Positions 17,860 through 26,301 of a stretch of 64,000 nucleotides of DNA are shown piece by piece. Within the stretch, counting starts at the first letter, position 1. Every line of letters starts with the position of its first letter. Under the pieces are notes generated by a model. The model was not told the origin of the DNA, ran no database searches, and saw nothing but the letters and a program-made list of their open reading frames with translations. The translations under genes were made by a program, and so were the position numbers. Source of the stretch: Salinibacterium xinjiangense (lineage in GTDB: Bacteria; Actinomycetota; Actinomycetes; Actinomycetales; Microbacteriaceae); contig NZ_BMLC01000001.1 of NCBI RefSeq assembly GCF_014645015.1, positions 1-64,000 of the forward strand. The letters are read 5' to 3'.

Positions 17860-18560
17860 AGCGAGAGCCAACCCGCCGCGTTTTTGCGGAAGACCGCAGG
17901 GTCCAGGCGCGACGATCCTTCGGGGATCGCCCCCAGCAGCGGTACGTCCAACGACTCGAAATACCGGCGATTGTCGAGGTCGATTTCAGAAGGGTCGTTC
18001 GGCCATGACCCGATGATCACACCCGCGATGGGAATGCCACGAATCCGAAGCGCTTCCAATGTCAGTTCGGTGTGGTTGAGTGTGCCGAGCCCGCTGCGGC
18101 AAACCACGATGGCCGCGGCATCCTGTCCGAACGACACCGCAAGGTCGGCGAGCGTGTGGCCGAACCGGTCGAGTCGTACGAGAATGCCGCCCGCACCCTC
18201 GACGACAACCCGGTCGTGGCTTCGGGTCAGTCGGTGGATGCGGTCGACGTGCTCGCCGAGAGCGGGTAGTGTCGCGGATTCGCGGGCCGCTGCGGCGACT
18301 GGGGCCATCGGTGCCCGAAGCCGGATGCCTTCGGTGACGTCGCGGACGCCGGTGAGTCGGGCGACCTCATCCATGTCACCCGGTTCGCCCGGCATGACAC
18401 CGGTCTGTGTGGGCTTGTCGACGGCCACGCTCAGGGTGCTTTTCGGAGACTTCGGGAGCACAGCCAAGGCGCACGTGAGGGCGGCGGCGGCGATCGTTTT
18501 GCCCACATCCGTGTCGGTCCCGGTGACGAAGAGGATGGGAGTTTCGGTGGCGCGCGTCAT
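17835..18560 (-). CDS. bioD: ATP-dependent dethiobiotin synthetase BioD, 241 aa
   Basis: Closes the ureido ring of dethiobiotin from 7,8-diaminopelargonate, CO2 and ATP in the cytoplasm. The P-loop ILFVTGTDTDVGKTIAAAAL (residues ~9-28) is the family signature; also visible are KPTQTGV and VVVEGAGGILVRL. The ATG overlaps the stop of the P450 gene (ATGA), with GGAG 5 bases before it, so translation is probably coupled. It is the last gene of the bio operon. The C-terminal tail (LSTPRPSG) and the stop are formed by a 27-bp tandem repeat. Confidence 0.93.
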   Translation of the reverse strand: MTRATETPILFVTGTDTDVGKTIAAAALTCALAVLPKSPKSTLSVAVDKPTQTGVMPGEPGDMDEVARLTGVRDVTEGIRLRAPMAPVAAAARESATLPALGEHVDRIHRLTRSHDRVVVEGAGGILVRLDRFGHTLADLAVSFGQDAAAIVVCRSGLGTLNHTELTLEALRIRGIPIAGVIIGSWPNDPSEIDLDNRRYFESLDVPLLGAIPEGSSRLDPAVFRKNAAGWLSLSTPRPSG

Positions 18561-19669
18561 CCGGGCTCCAGCGCGACCATGACGGTTGTCGGCGTCTGGA
18601 ACGACAGCAGCCGAATCCATTCGGGGTCCGGCCCCGCGAGCGCGAGCGTGGGGAACGCGCGCGCGGTCTCCTCGAGTACGGTGATGGTTTCGAGTTCCGC
18701 GAGTTTGGCGCCAAGGCACCGATGGAGCCCGTGGCCGAACGCGAGGGAGTATGCGGTGGGCGTGGCACCGGCCGGATGATGCCCGCTCAGTTCGAGGAGG
18801 ATCTCCGCACCAGCGGGCAGGTCCACTCCCCCCAGCGTGCTGTCCGTAGCCACCACGCGACGCCAGGTGTGGACGGACGACTCGGAGGCGAGCACCCCTC
18901 GCACGAACGCGGCTGCCGACGCTCCCTGCGACAACTCGTGCCACAACGCCCTATTTTGGAGCGCGCGGTAGAACGCAATGTTGATCAACTGCGCGGTCGT
19001 CTCTTGCCCTGCGATCACGAGGAAGTAGCCGAGGGAGCAGATCTCGGCTGTGCTCAGCCCTGCGGCGTCGAGCACGCCGAACAGCGAATCGTCCCCCTTG
19101 CTGGCAGTGACGGTCGTGCGGAGCCACGTGTAAAATTCGACCGCGCTGGCGGCGAGCCTGAGTTGGCGTTCCTCGTCGGGCCACCCCCAGAAGAGTTCCA
19201 GCGAGTCCCTGCTCCAGCGTTTGAGCAGCATCAGGTCGGGACAGTCGAATCCTGTCAGCTCCTGCATGATCATGGGAGGGATGTGGCGGCCGATGATGTC
19301 CGCGAGGTCGATCGGTCCGCTTCCGAGTGCCGCTGCGGCCGTCTTACAGCGCTCTCGGGTCAGCTCCGTCACTCGCGGGCCGACCGCGGCGACTTTCGCT
19401 GGAGTGAAGAACGCGGCGACCATCCTCCGGACGGTGCGATGCCGGTCGCCGGTTGCGGAGGCGAGCACTGGTGGCAGAATGAAGCGCGCGCGGCTGAGGA
19501 CGCGCAGGGTCGCCATGCTGAGGGGAACCACGCTCGTGAGTGCGTTCGTCGGCACGAACTCGTCGACGCGACGAAAGGCTTCCCGCACCTCGTCGGGATC
19601 GCGCACGACGTGGTATTTCTCGGGGTGCGTGCTCGCATCCATGGGGATGGTCGCCGCGTTCGTGGTCAT
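18557..19669 (-). CDS. Cytochrome P450 in the biotin operon, 370 aa, no ExxR motif
   Basis: The heme-binding loop FGHGLHRCLGAKLAELE carries the Cys ligand, and the I-helix has AGQETT. In the K-helix, where bacterial P450s have ExLLR-Y-xSPV, this protein reads FVRGVLASESSV: both the Glu and the Arg of ExxR are gone. CYP157-type P450s of Streptomyces are known exceptions of this kind. The start ATG overlaps the bioF stop by one base (TGATG) with GGAG 8 bases upstream; the stop overlaps bioD (ATGA). Lying between bioF and bioD, it may play the part of Bacillus BioI, which cleaves fatty acyl chains to pimeloyl; this is inference from position. Proteins of the family are cytoplasmic and need ferredoxin partners, none of which are in the window. 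Confidence 0.88.
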   Translation of the reverse strand: MTTNAATIPMDASTHPEKYHVVRDPDEVREAFRRVDEFVPTNALTSVVPLSMATLRVLSRARFILPPVLASATGDRHRTVRRMVAAFFTPAKVAAVGPRVTELTRERCKTAAAALGSGPIDLADIIGRHIPPMIMQELTGFDCPDLMLLKRWSRDSLELFWGWPDEERQLRLAASAVEFYTWLRTTVTASKGDDSLFGVLDAAGLSTAEICSLGYFLVIAGQETTAQLINIAFYRALQNRALWHELSQGASAAAFVRGVLASESSVHTWRRVVATDSTLGGVDLPAGAEILLELSGHHPAGATPTAYSLAFGHGLHRCLGAKLAELETITVLEETARAFPTLALAGPDPEWIRLLSFQTPTTVMVALEPG

Positions 19670-20811
19670 CAGGGTCGCTCCAGGAGCATCGAGGTGATGA
19701 GTGCGGTTGCCCACAGCAGCCGGTCGGGGTCGGCGCCTGCGTGCGCCGTCAGTCTCAACCGGGAAATTCCATCCGGAACGCTTGGTGGGCGGAAACAGCC
19801 GACGAGTATGCCTTCGTCGCGCAGCCGCTCTGTCACCTCCACGGCGGTTTCCGGCGATCCGACGCGGATCGACTGAACCGGACCGGCCGCGCGATCCACC
19901 CCGCAGGATGAGGCAATCAGGCTCGCGACTCGATGAAGCGCCTCCACTCGCTCCGGCTCGGCGAGGATGACGCGGCAGCCAGCAGCCGCCGCTGCCGCTG
20001 GCGCCGGCGCGAGCCCCGTGTCGAAGATGAAACTGCGGGCCGTGTTGACGAGATGCTCCCGCAGCATCGTCGATCCGAGCACGGCGCCGCCCTGCGCTCC
20101 TAACGCTTTGGAGAGCGTGGCGGTCACGACGACGTGCTCTGCTCCCGCGAGGCCGGCAGCGTGTACACCACCCCGTCCTTCCCCGAGCACTCCGATCCCG
20201 TGGGCCTCATCCACGACGAGCAGTGCGTCGTACTTGGCGCAGAGAGCGGCTGCGTCGAGAAGGTTCGGGGCATCCCCGAGCACGGAATATACGGATTCGA
20301 CGACGACAATCGCCCGCGTTTGGGTTCGGTTGGCCAAAACATCGCCCAACACGGCGAGGTCCGAGTGTGGGATCGTTTCGATCGGTGAGCGCGACAGCCG
20401 GGCGGCATCGACGAGGGACGCATGGATGTGTTGGTCGCTGAGGATCAGGGTGTCTGGTCCGCCGAGGGCGGTCAGGATGCCGAGGTTCGCCGCATAGCCG
20501 CTGGAGAACGCGAGTGCCGCCGGTTGACCCGTCAGCTCGGCAAGCGCCAGTTCGAGTTCAGTGTGAACCGGAAGCGTGCCGGTCACCACGCGAGACGCGC
20601 GTGCCCCCGTACCGTACCGTTCGGTTGCCGCGATCGCGGCGGCTTTCAGCCGGTGATCTGTCGACAGTCCGAGGTAGTCGTTGGATGCGAGATCAAGCAG
20701 CCGGTCGCCGCCATCCTCTTCCCAGCCAGGTCCGACCCGGGTAGTGCGGACGGTTCCGCGGCGTTCCCGCACCCGTGCCGCATCTGCGAGCCGGTCCTGT
20801 ACTGCTCCCAT
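19669..20811 (-). CDS. bioF: 8-amino-7-oxononanoate synthase BioF, 380 aa
   Basis: PLP enzyme that condenses pimeloyl-ACP (or -CoA) with L-alanine, the first dedicated ring-building step of biotin synthesis. Family features: LDLASNDYLGLSTDHRL at the N-terminus, GTGARASRVVTGT, VVDEAHGIGVLGEGRGG, and the PLP lysine in TLSKALGAQGG. Length is normal for the family. Its ATG overlaps the bioA stop (TGATG) and its own stop overlaps the P450 start, so the four genes are translated as a coupled chain. Confidence 0.93.
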   Translation of the reverse strand: MGAVQDRLADAARVRERRGTVRTTRVGPGWEEDGGDRLLDLASNDYLGLSTDHRLKAAAIAATERYGTGARASRVVTGTLPVHTELELALAELTGQPAALAFSSGYAANLGILTALGGPDTLILSDQHIHASLVDAARLSRSPIETIPHSDLAVLGDVLANRTQTRAIVVVESVYSVLGDAPNLLDAAALCAKYDALLVVDEAHGIGVLGEGRGGVHAAGLAGAEHVVVTATLSKALGAQGGAVLGSTMLREHLVNTARSFIFDTGLAPAPAAAAAAGCRVILAEPERVEALHRVASLIASSCGVDRAAGPVQSIRVGSPETAVEVTERLRDEGILVGCFRPPSVPDGISRLRLTAHAGADPDRLLWATALITSMLLERP

Positions 20812-22139
20812 CAGCCGTGCACCTGCGCGACGGCTCCAGTGATGGCCTCACCGATGTCCTTGATGTCCTGCGGGCCGCACACGTAGGGCGGCATCGTGTA
20901 GACAAGATTGCGGAACGGCCTGAGCCACACGCCACGTTCGAGCGCCGCACGAGTGATCGCGACCACATCGACCGGCTCATCGAGCTCAATCACGCCGACT
21001 GCGCCGAGGACGCGCACCTCTCGCACGGAGCTCAACGAGGCGGCGGGTGCAAGCGCTGCGGACAGCTCGGTGCCGATCCGTGAGAGCCGCGATTCCCAAC
21101 CATCCAGCAATTCGAGGGACGCGCTTGCCACGGCGCAGGCGAGCGGATTCGCCATGAACGTCGGGCCGTGCAGGAGCACGCCCGGCGCGGATTGCCCGAT
21201 CATCGTCGCCACCTCGGCCGTGCACAGCATCGCCGCGAGCGTGAGGTAGCCGCCGGTCAGCGCCTTCCCCACACACATCACATCGGGGGCGATGCCGGCC
21301 CATTCCGTGGCGAACAACTTGCCGGTCCGGCTGAATCCGGTCGCGATCTCATCGAAGATCAGCAGGATGCCATGTTCGCTCGCCGCCCGCCGCAGAGCTT
21401 CGAGGCACCGCGGTGCGTAAACATACATGCCGCCCGCGCCCTGCAGGATCGGCTCGACGATAATGCCTGCGATTTCGGCTCGATGCCTGAGGATCGTCTC
21501 ATCCATCGCCTCCACCCAGGCGTCGACGGCCAGTTCGTCGGTGACGAGCCGGCCGCCCACGAGCGTCGCTTTGGGTGGACGCTGAAGAAACAGTTGCGGT
21601 GCAACCAGATTGGGAAATGCGGAGTGCATCCCGTCGATCGGGTCGCAGACGCTCATCGCCCCGACGGTGTCCCCGTGGTAGCCGCCCCGGAGCGCCAGGA
21701 ATCGCTGTCGGCTGGGACGGCCGGCAGACGCTTGATACTGGACGGCCAGTTTGAGGGCTACCTCCACCGAGACGGATCCGGAATCGGCGAAGAACACGTG
21801 CGCAAGCGGCTCGGGCGCGAGGCGCACCAGTTGCTCGGCCAGTCGCACCGCAGGCTCGTGGGTGAGTCCGCCGAACATGACATGGCTGAATCGCTCGATC
21901 TGCTTTCGCAGCGCCTCGTCGAGGACAGGATTGCGGTAGCCATGGATGGCGCTCCACCAGGAACTCATGCCGTCGACGGCCTCGAAATGCGTGCCGTCCT
22001 CCGCCCTGAGATGCAATCGCACCCCGGATGCGCCGGTCACCTCGTACGGCGCCGGACCGTCGAGCGCTGCGTATGGGTGCCAGACCAAGCCGCGATCTCG
22101 CTCGATCAGGGACCGCGCGGCCGCAACCGTCTCAGGCAT
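20811..22139 (-). CDS. bioA: Adenosylmethionine-8-amino-7-oxononanoate aminotransferase BioA, 442 aa
   Basis: Class III PLP aminotransferase that converts 8-amino-7-oxononanoate to 7,8-diaminopelargonate, using S-adenosylmethionine as amino donor. Visible: VWHPYAAL near the start, [54 protein letters not shown] and the PLP lysine in [15 protein letters not shown], then [16 protein letters not shown] take the ATG at 22139, which overlaps the last 8 bases of bioB, over a longer frame from 22214 that would lie inside bioB. No strong ribosome binding site is present, so it probably relies on coupling. Confidence 0.92.
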   Translation of the reverse strand: MPETVAAARSLIERDRGLVWHPYAALDGPAPYEVTGASGVRLHLRAEDGTHFEAVDGMSSWWSAIHGYRNPVLDEALRKQIERFSHVMFGGLTHEPAVRLAEQLVRLAPEPLAHVFFADSGSVSVEVALKLAVQYQASAGRPSRQRFLALRGGYHGDTVGAMSVCDPIDGMHSAFPNLVAPQLFLQRPPKATLVGGRLVTDELAVDAWVEAMDETILRHRAEIAGIIVEPILQGAGGMYVYAPRCLEALRRAASEHGILLIFDEIATGFSRTGKLFATEWAGIAPDVMCVGKALTGGYLTLAAMLCTAEVATMIGQSAPGVLLHGPTFMANPLACAVASASLELLDGWESRLSRIGTELSAALAPAASLSSVREVRVLGAVGVIELDEPVDVVAITRAALERGVWLRPFRNLVYTMPPYVCGPQDIKDIGEAITGAVAQVHG

Positions 22140-23187
22140 TGGGCGCAATTTGCGTGCCGGCTCCCCGCTTGCGGAGACTGACGCCGGAATGTCCGTCCGT
22201 GCGGGGTTCGGCACCCAGCACCTGGAAGCCGGCGTCGGCGATCATCTCAAGATCTGCGTCGGCTTCCTGGCCCTCGCTGGTCAGGTAGTCCCCCAAAAAG
22301 AGGGAGTTGGCGATGTGCAGTGCGAGTGGTTGAAGCGAGCGCAGGTGCATCTCGCGACCGCCGGCCATGCGTAACTCGGTGCCGGGGCAGGCGAAGCGGA
22401 CCAACGCAAGAATGCGCAGGCAGGTGCCGGGAGTGAGCAACCAGGTGCCTTCAAGCGGCGTGCCGTCGAACGGCATCAGGAAGTTCACCGGGATCGATTC
22501 GCTGCCGAGGTCGCGCAGTGCGAACACCGCATCGACTAGCTCGTCGTCGGACTCGCCCATCCCGACGATTAGCCCCGAGCACGGCGAAAGTCCGGCATCC
22601 TTTGCGTGCCCCACCGTCCGCACCCGGTCTTCGTATTCGTGGGTGGTGCAGATGTCGGCGTATCGAGATTCGCTGGTGTTGAGGTTGTGGTTGTACGCGT
22701 CGACCCCGGCGGCCTGCAGCTTCTCGGCCTGCCCTTCCTTGAGGATGCCGAGACAGGCGCAGACCTCCACCTGCGGATGCTCGTCCTTCAGAAGGCCGAC
22801 CATGTCGGCAACGCGAGCGACGTCATGGTTGCTGGGTCCTTTGCCGCTGGCGACGAGGCAGACTCGGGATGCGCCCGCCCGAATCCCGACAGTGGCCTGC
22901 TCGACGGCTTCCTCCGGTTTCAGCCAGCTGTATTTCAAAATCTGTGCCTCTGAACCCAGTCGCTGGGAGCAATAGTGACAATCCTCCGGGCACAGCCCAG
23001 ATTTCAGGTTCACGAGATAATTCACCTTGACGGTGTTGCCGAAGTGGGCGCGGCGTAGTCGTGAACCGGCGGCTACCAACTCCATCAACTCGTCGTCGCT
23101 GCTGCGAAGGATGGTGAGAGCGTCAGCGCGAGTAAGCGTGCCGCCCTCTAGTTGCTGGGCGGCAAATTCTTCAAATTTATTGAACAC
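22132..23187 (-). CDS. bioB: Biotin synthase BioB, 351 aa
   Basis: Radical-SAM enzyme that inserts sulfur into dethiobiotin. The CxxxCxxC cluster motif is in [19 protein letters not shown] (residues ~63-81); [29 protein letters not shown] and [17 protein letters not shown] are further family hallmarks, the last holding the Arg ligand of the [2Fe-2S] cluster. The first gene of the operon. The start is a GTG at 23187, with no ribosome binding site; a TATACT -10 box ends exactly six bases upstream, so the mRNA is probably leaderless. The start codon lies inside a perfect palindrome that is likely the BioQ operator. Confidence 0.92.
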   Translation of the reverse strand: MFNKFEEFAAQQLEGGTLTRADALTILRSSDDELMELVAAGSRLRRAHFGNTVKVNYLVNLKSGLCPEDCHYCSQRLGSEAQILKYSWLKPEEAVEQATVGIRAGASRVCLVASGKGPSNHDVARVADMVGLLKDEHPQVEVCACLGILKEGQAEKLQAAGVDAYNHNLNTSESRYADICTTHEYEDRVRTVGHAKDAGLSPCSGLIVGMGESDDELVDAVFALRDLGSESIPVNFLMPFDGTPLEGTWLLTPGTCLRILALVRFACPGTELRMAGGREMHLRSLQPLALHIANSLFLGDYLTSEGQEADADLEMIADAGFQVLGAEPRTDGHSGVSLRKRGAGTQIAPNA

Positions 23188-23199
23188 CGTTCAAGTATA
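23180..23199. promoter_or_regulatory. Predicted BioQ operator overlapping the bioB promoter and start codon
   Basis: TTGAACACCGTTCAA (23180-23194) is a perfect 6-bp palindrome with a 3-base centre, the TGAAC-N3-GTTCA/GTTAC type reported for BioQ. On the minus strand TATACT (23199-23194) is the -10 box of bioB. The operator runs from the last base of the -10 box over the inferred transcription start and the GTG start codon, so a bound repressor would block initiation. A weaker half-like site (TGTTCATCGCTCAA) lies at 23214-23227 toward bioQ. Confidence 0.75.
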
Positions 23200-23279
23200 G
23201 GTTTAGAGATAGGTGTTCATCGCTCAAATCGTACCTGCGAAGGTGCATTAGGACTCACTCACCCCGACGGAGGATTCGT

Positions 23280-23858
23280 ATGGCACTGTCGCGGGAACAG
23301 ATCGTGGACGCCGCGATGACGATCCTGCGCAGCTACGGCCTCGCCTCGCTATCCATGCGCAACCTGGCCAAAAATCTCGGGGTGCAACCCGGGGCGCTGT
23401 ACTGGCACGTCAAGAGCAAGCAAGACCTGCTCGTGCTGCTCGCCGACCGTATCCTCGTGACGACGCCGGCAGGGACGGACCAAGCAGGGAGGCGTTCCGA
23501 CTGGGACGACGCTCGCCAGGCTGCGCTGGATATTCGCACAGCATTGACATCCGTCAAAGACGGCGCCGAGGTGGTCTCGGTGGCACAAGCCCTCAATCCG
23601 AGGCAACTGGCGCCACTGCAGCGATTGCGTGACACACTGCCCGCCGATCTGACTCTGAGGCAGGCGGAGTGGGGCGCCCGAGCGCTCACCCATTACATCT
23701 TCGGCGCCGTGGCTGAGGAGCAGACCCACGCCGAGCTGATTCTGGCTGGCGTTGCCGCCAGCGAAGAGTCGACCGCCTACACGACCGAAGCATTCGTCTT
23801 CGGAGTTGACGTATTCCTGCGCGGCCTCGGCGCCACAGCACCCGGCCCTGCACCATGA
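23280..23858 (+). CDS. bioQ: TetR-family regulator, probably the biotin repressor BioQ, 192 aa
   Basis: The N-terminal helix-turn-helix is clear: REQIVDAAMTILRSYGLASL, SMRNLAKNLGVQPGALYWHV and KSKQDLLVLLADRIL. The C-terminal ~130 residues form the usual TetR ligand/dimer domain. It is divergent from bioB, and GGAGG lies 6 bases before its ATG. Divergence from the bio operon, the TetR family and the palindrome between the genes together match BioQ of other actinobacteria. The C-terminal half itself is not diagnostic. Confidence 0.85.
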   Translation: MALSREQIVDAAMTILRSYGLASLSMRNLAKNLGVQPGALYWHVKSKQDLLVLLADRILVTTPAGTDQAGRRSDWDDARQAALDIRTALTSVKDGAEVVSVAQALNPRQLAPLQRLRDTLPADLTLRQAEWGARALTHYIFGAVAEEQTHAELILAGVAASEESTAYTTEAFVFGVDVFLRGLGATAPGPAP

Positions 23859-23869
23859 TCGACTTCACA

Positions 23870-24150
23870 ACCAACAGCCGAGCGGCCGATCTGGTGCGAC
23901 AGCTCGGCCACACCTCGTCGAGCTCCTCGATCAGCACGAACCCCGCCAGGCGCAGCAGGGCCGCGTCATGGCGGAACACGCCGACGACGTCGGTGCAGCG
24001 TTGATCCTTTTACTAACCCGTTTCAGCGGGTTGGTCGACCAGATCTGGCTCCAATGACGCCGCGGGAAGACCGCGTACGCGACCAGGTCGGGTTGCGCAT
24101 CGGTGAGCATCGCGGTGACACCCCGCGCGCGCAGTCGGCTGGACACCATC
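23870..24150 (-). pseudogene. C-terminal remnant of an IS256-family transposase
   Basis: The minus strand reads DLVAYAVFPRRHWSQIWSTN, PLKRVSKRI, then after a frameshift near 24005 CTDVVGVFRHDAALLRLAGF and VLIEELDEVW. This is the FPxxHWxxIxSTNPLERxNxEIKRRTDVVGIFPN ending of IS256 transposases, including the Asn/Glu region. No N-terminal part is attached. It is not simply the missing end of the 15118-15846 copy, since it lies on the other strand 8 kb away. Confidence 0.78.
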
Positions 24151-24623
24151 GACCGAACACGGGATCGCTCGCCTCGGACCGCAGGGCGATGACGCGATAA
24201 CGGCTTTTTCGGACCGGATGATCTGGTCGCTTTCTCGAGCTGGGGCGTTTCTGTCATCGTCGGATTAGGTCTGGTCACTTGGTGAGCGGGCTGTGGACGT
24301 GCGGCGAGTCACATCCGAAAGGAACTCTGACTACTCGAGAGGCAGATCACATTCCGTCCATGCTTCCTCATTTACGTTCATCGAGGATGCGATCGGCAAC
24401 GGCAACGGCGCCAAAATGCGAATCGATGCGGTCAGTACTCGCGTGAAAACGGACGGCCCGAACCTCGATGAGGTCCTCTCTCCAGCAGCGGCGGCGAGGA
24501 CAACGCTCAGAGCCGAGCCAGGCATTTGCCGACTCGCCGCTCACGCTTTGACCCGTGCGACTGACGAATCTGTGATTGGCATTATGCGCACCGGCAGGCC
24601 GTAAACAGAAACGATGGTGCAGA
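24151..24623. other. Intergenic stretch
   Basis: No gene or structure that I can support. Confidence 0.4.
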
Positions 24624-24639
24624 ATGTTAACGCTCACAT
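24624..24639 (+). promoter_or_regulatory. LacI-type operator upstream of the GH43 gene
   Basis: ATGTTAACGCTCACAT differs by one base from the reverse complement of the site at 31176-31191 over the first 14 bases. Both resemble the TGTTAGCGCTAACA palindromes bound by LacI-family sugar repressors. Confidence 0.65.
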
Positions 24640-24671
24640 AAAGGTGAGCAATCTGACTAACGAGAGGGACA

Positions 24672-26213
24672 ATGATGTCCGTTGAATACTTTGATCGACC
24701 CCCGCCGCGGCGACTACGGAAGGTTGTGGGCGCGCTGGTCCTGGCCGCCGCCGTCGCTATCGGGATCATCACTCCCCCGGCACTCCCTGCTGAAGCCACC
24801 GATCCGATGGAGGGCTATCTCTTTGCCTATTTTGCCGGTGAGGGAACAGCCGACGGAGAGCAGATCCGGTTCGCCGTGAGCAGGGGGAATAACGCGATCG
24901 AATACGACGTGCTCAATCAGGGGCGACCTATTTTGGTCTCCACCGTCGGTACGCGCGGAGTGCGCGACCCACATTTGCTGCGCAAGCTGGATGGCTCGTT
25001 CGTGCTCATCGCGACCGACCTCCGTATCTACGGAAATGGCAACTGGGACGCGTCACAGCGCACGGGTAGCCGTTCAATCGTGGTGTGGGAATCCACTGAC
25101 CTTGTCAACTGGTCTGCCCCACGTCTTCAGACGGTAGCGGATGCCACGGCGGGAAACGTTTGGGCACCCGAAGCGATCTGGGATCCATCGCTCAACGCCT
25201 ACGTCGTCTTTTGGGCGTCAAAGATCTACTCGACCAGCGACCCGAGTCACACGGGCAACACCTATAACAAGATGCTCTACGCCACGACGACGGACTTCCG
25301 CACTTTCTCCGCGCCCAGTGTGTGGAAGGACCCGGGATACTCCGTGATCGACTCCACGGTGATCGCCAATGCCGGATCGTTCTATCGCTTCACAAAGGAT
25401 GAACGCGGCACCGGCACGAGCTCGCCGTGCGGCAAGTTCATCATCCAGGAACGATCGACCGTATTGACCTCGACCAACTACACCTTCCAACGGGATTGCA
25501 TTGGCCAGGGATCGGTCGGAGCGGGTGAAGGCCCGACGATCGTCAAGTCCAACATCGAAAACCGCTGGTATCTGTTCATCGACGAATTCGGCGGTCGTGG
25601 GTACGTTCCGTTCACGACCACCGACCTCACCTCCGGCACATGGACGGAAGTTGCCAATGCTGCGCTGCCCAACAACCCGCGGCACGGATCGGTCATGCCG
25701 ATTACGCGCGCCGAACTTCTGAGACTCGCGGGAGCAACCACGCAGGTCGCACCGACCCTCGGCAACACCTCGATGCGCGCCACGACGGCCGGTTACACGA
25801 ATTTCTACTGGCGACACCGCGACTATGTGGGAGTGACGGCGGCAACGACATCGTCGAGCTCAACGGTCGAAAAGCTTGACTCCACCTTCACGGTAGTTTC
25901 CGGTCTGGCCAATTCCTCGTGTGCCTCGTTTCGATCGCGCAATTTCCCTGATCGGTACCTGCGTCACTACGGACTCGCGCTCAGGCTCGACACTGCCACC
26001 ACAGCAACGGCGAACGCTGACGCGACCTTCTGCGCCGTGCCCGGCAAGAGTGGAACCGGAGTCTCGTGGCGCTCGTACAATGTGCCCACCCGCTTCATCC
26101 GCCACTACAACAGCGCGTTGTATATCTCGTCAAGCGGAGGCACGAATGCCTTCGACTCGACAACGAATTTCAACGCCGACGTCACCTGGGCCTACTCCTC
26201 GCCGTGGGGTTAG
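24672..26213 (+). CDS. Secreted GH43 glycoside hydrolase with AbfB module, 513 aa
   Basis: A basic start and hydrophobic signal (KVVGALVLAAAVAIGIITPP, cut near PAEA) send it out of the cell. The GH43 five-blade propeller follows: VRDPHLLRKLDGSFVLIATD supplies the first Asp, NVWAPEAIWDP and VIDSTVI the middle acidic residue, and VGAGEGPTIVKS the Glu acid. From ~residue 390 an AbfB (CBM42, arabinofuranose-binding beta-trefoil) repeat pattern appears: SFRSRNFPDRYLRHYGLALR. It probably releases arabinose or cuts arabinan/arabinoxylan; exact specificity cannot be read from sequence. A GAGAGG ribosome binding site precedes two adjacent ATGs. A LacI-type operator lies 33 bases upstream. Confidence 0.85.
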   Translation: MMSVEYFDRPPPRRLRKVVGALVLAAAVAIGIITPPALPAEATDPMEGYLFAYFAGEGTADGEQIRFAVSRGNNAIEYDVLNQGRPILVSTVGTRGVRDPHLLRKLDGSFVLIATDLRIYGNGNWDASQRTGSRSIVVWESTDLVNWSAPRLQTVADATAGNVWAPEAIWDPSLNAYVVFWASKIYSTSDPSHTGNTYNKMLYATTTDFRTFSAPSVWKDPGYSVIDSTVIANAGSFYRFTKDERGTGTSSPCGKFIIQERSTVLTSTNYTFQRDCIGQGSVGAGEGPTIVKSNIENRWYLFIDEFGGRGYVPFTTTDLTSGTWTEVANAALPNNPRHGSVMPITRAELLRLAGATTQVAPTLGNTSMRATTAGYTNFYWRHRDYVGVTAATTSSSSTVEKLDSTFTVVSGLANSSCASFRSRNFPDRYLRHYGLALRLDTATTATANADATFCAVPGKSGTGVSWRSYNVPTRFIRHYNSALYISSSGGTNAFDSTTNFNADVTWAYSSPWG

Positions 26214-26246
26214 TCCGCGCGCGGGTCTAGCTTCCTGGCAACGAAG

Positions 26247-26281
26247 AGCGGCGAGTGGAGCTAGAAGCTCCACTCGCCGCT
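26247..26281. terminator. Bidirectional terminator between convergent GH43 genes
   Basis: AGCGGCGAGTGGAGCT and AGCTCCACTCGCCGCT form a perfect 16-bp stem with a 3-base loop, midway between two genes that end toward each other. Confidence 0.8.
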
Positions 26282-26301
26282 GGTGTATCGGGTCGAGGGG
26301 C

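Noticed and set aside
18722-22181. Long + strand frames (18722-19876, 21168-22181) opposite the bio operon
   Set aside because: Antisense shadows of the P450, bioF and bioA genes, which are certain from motifs and overlaps.
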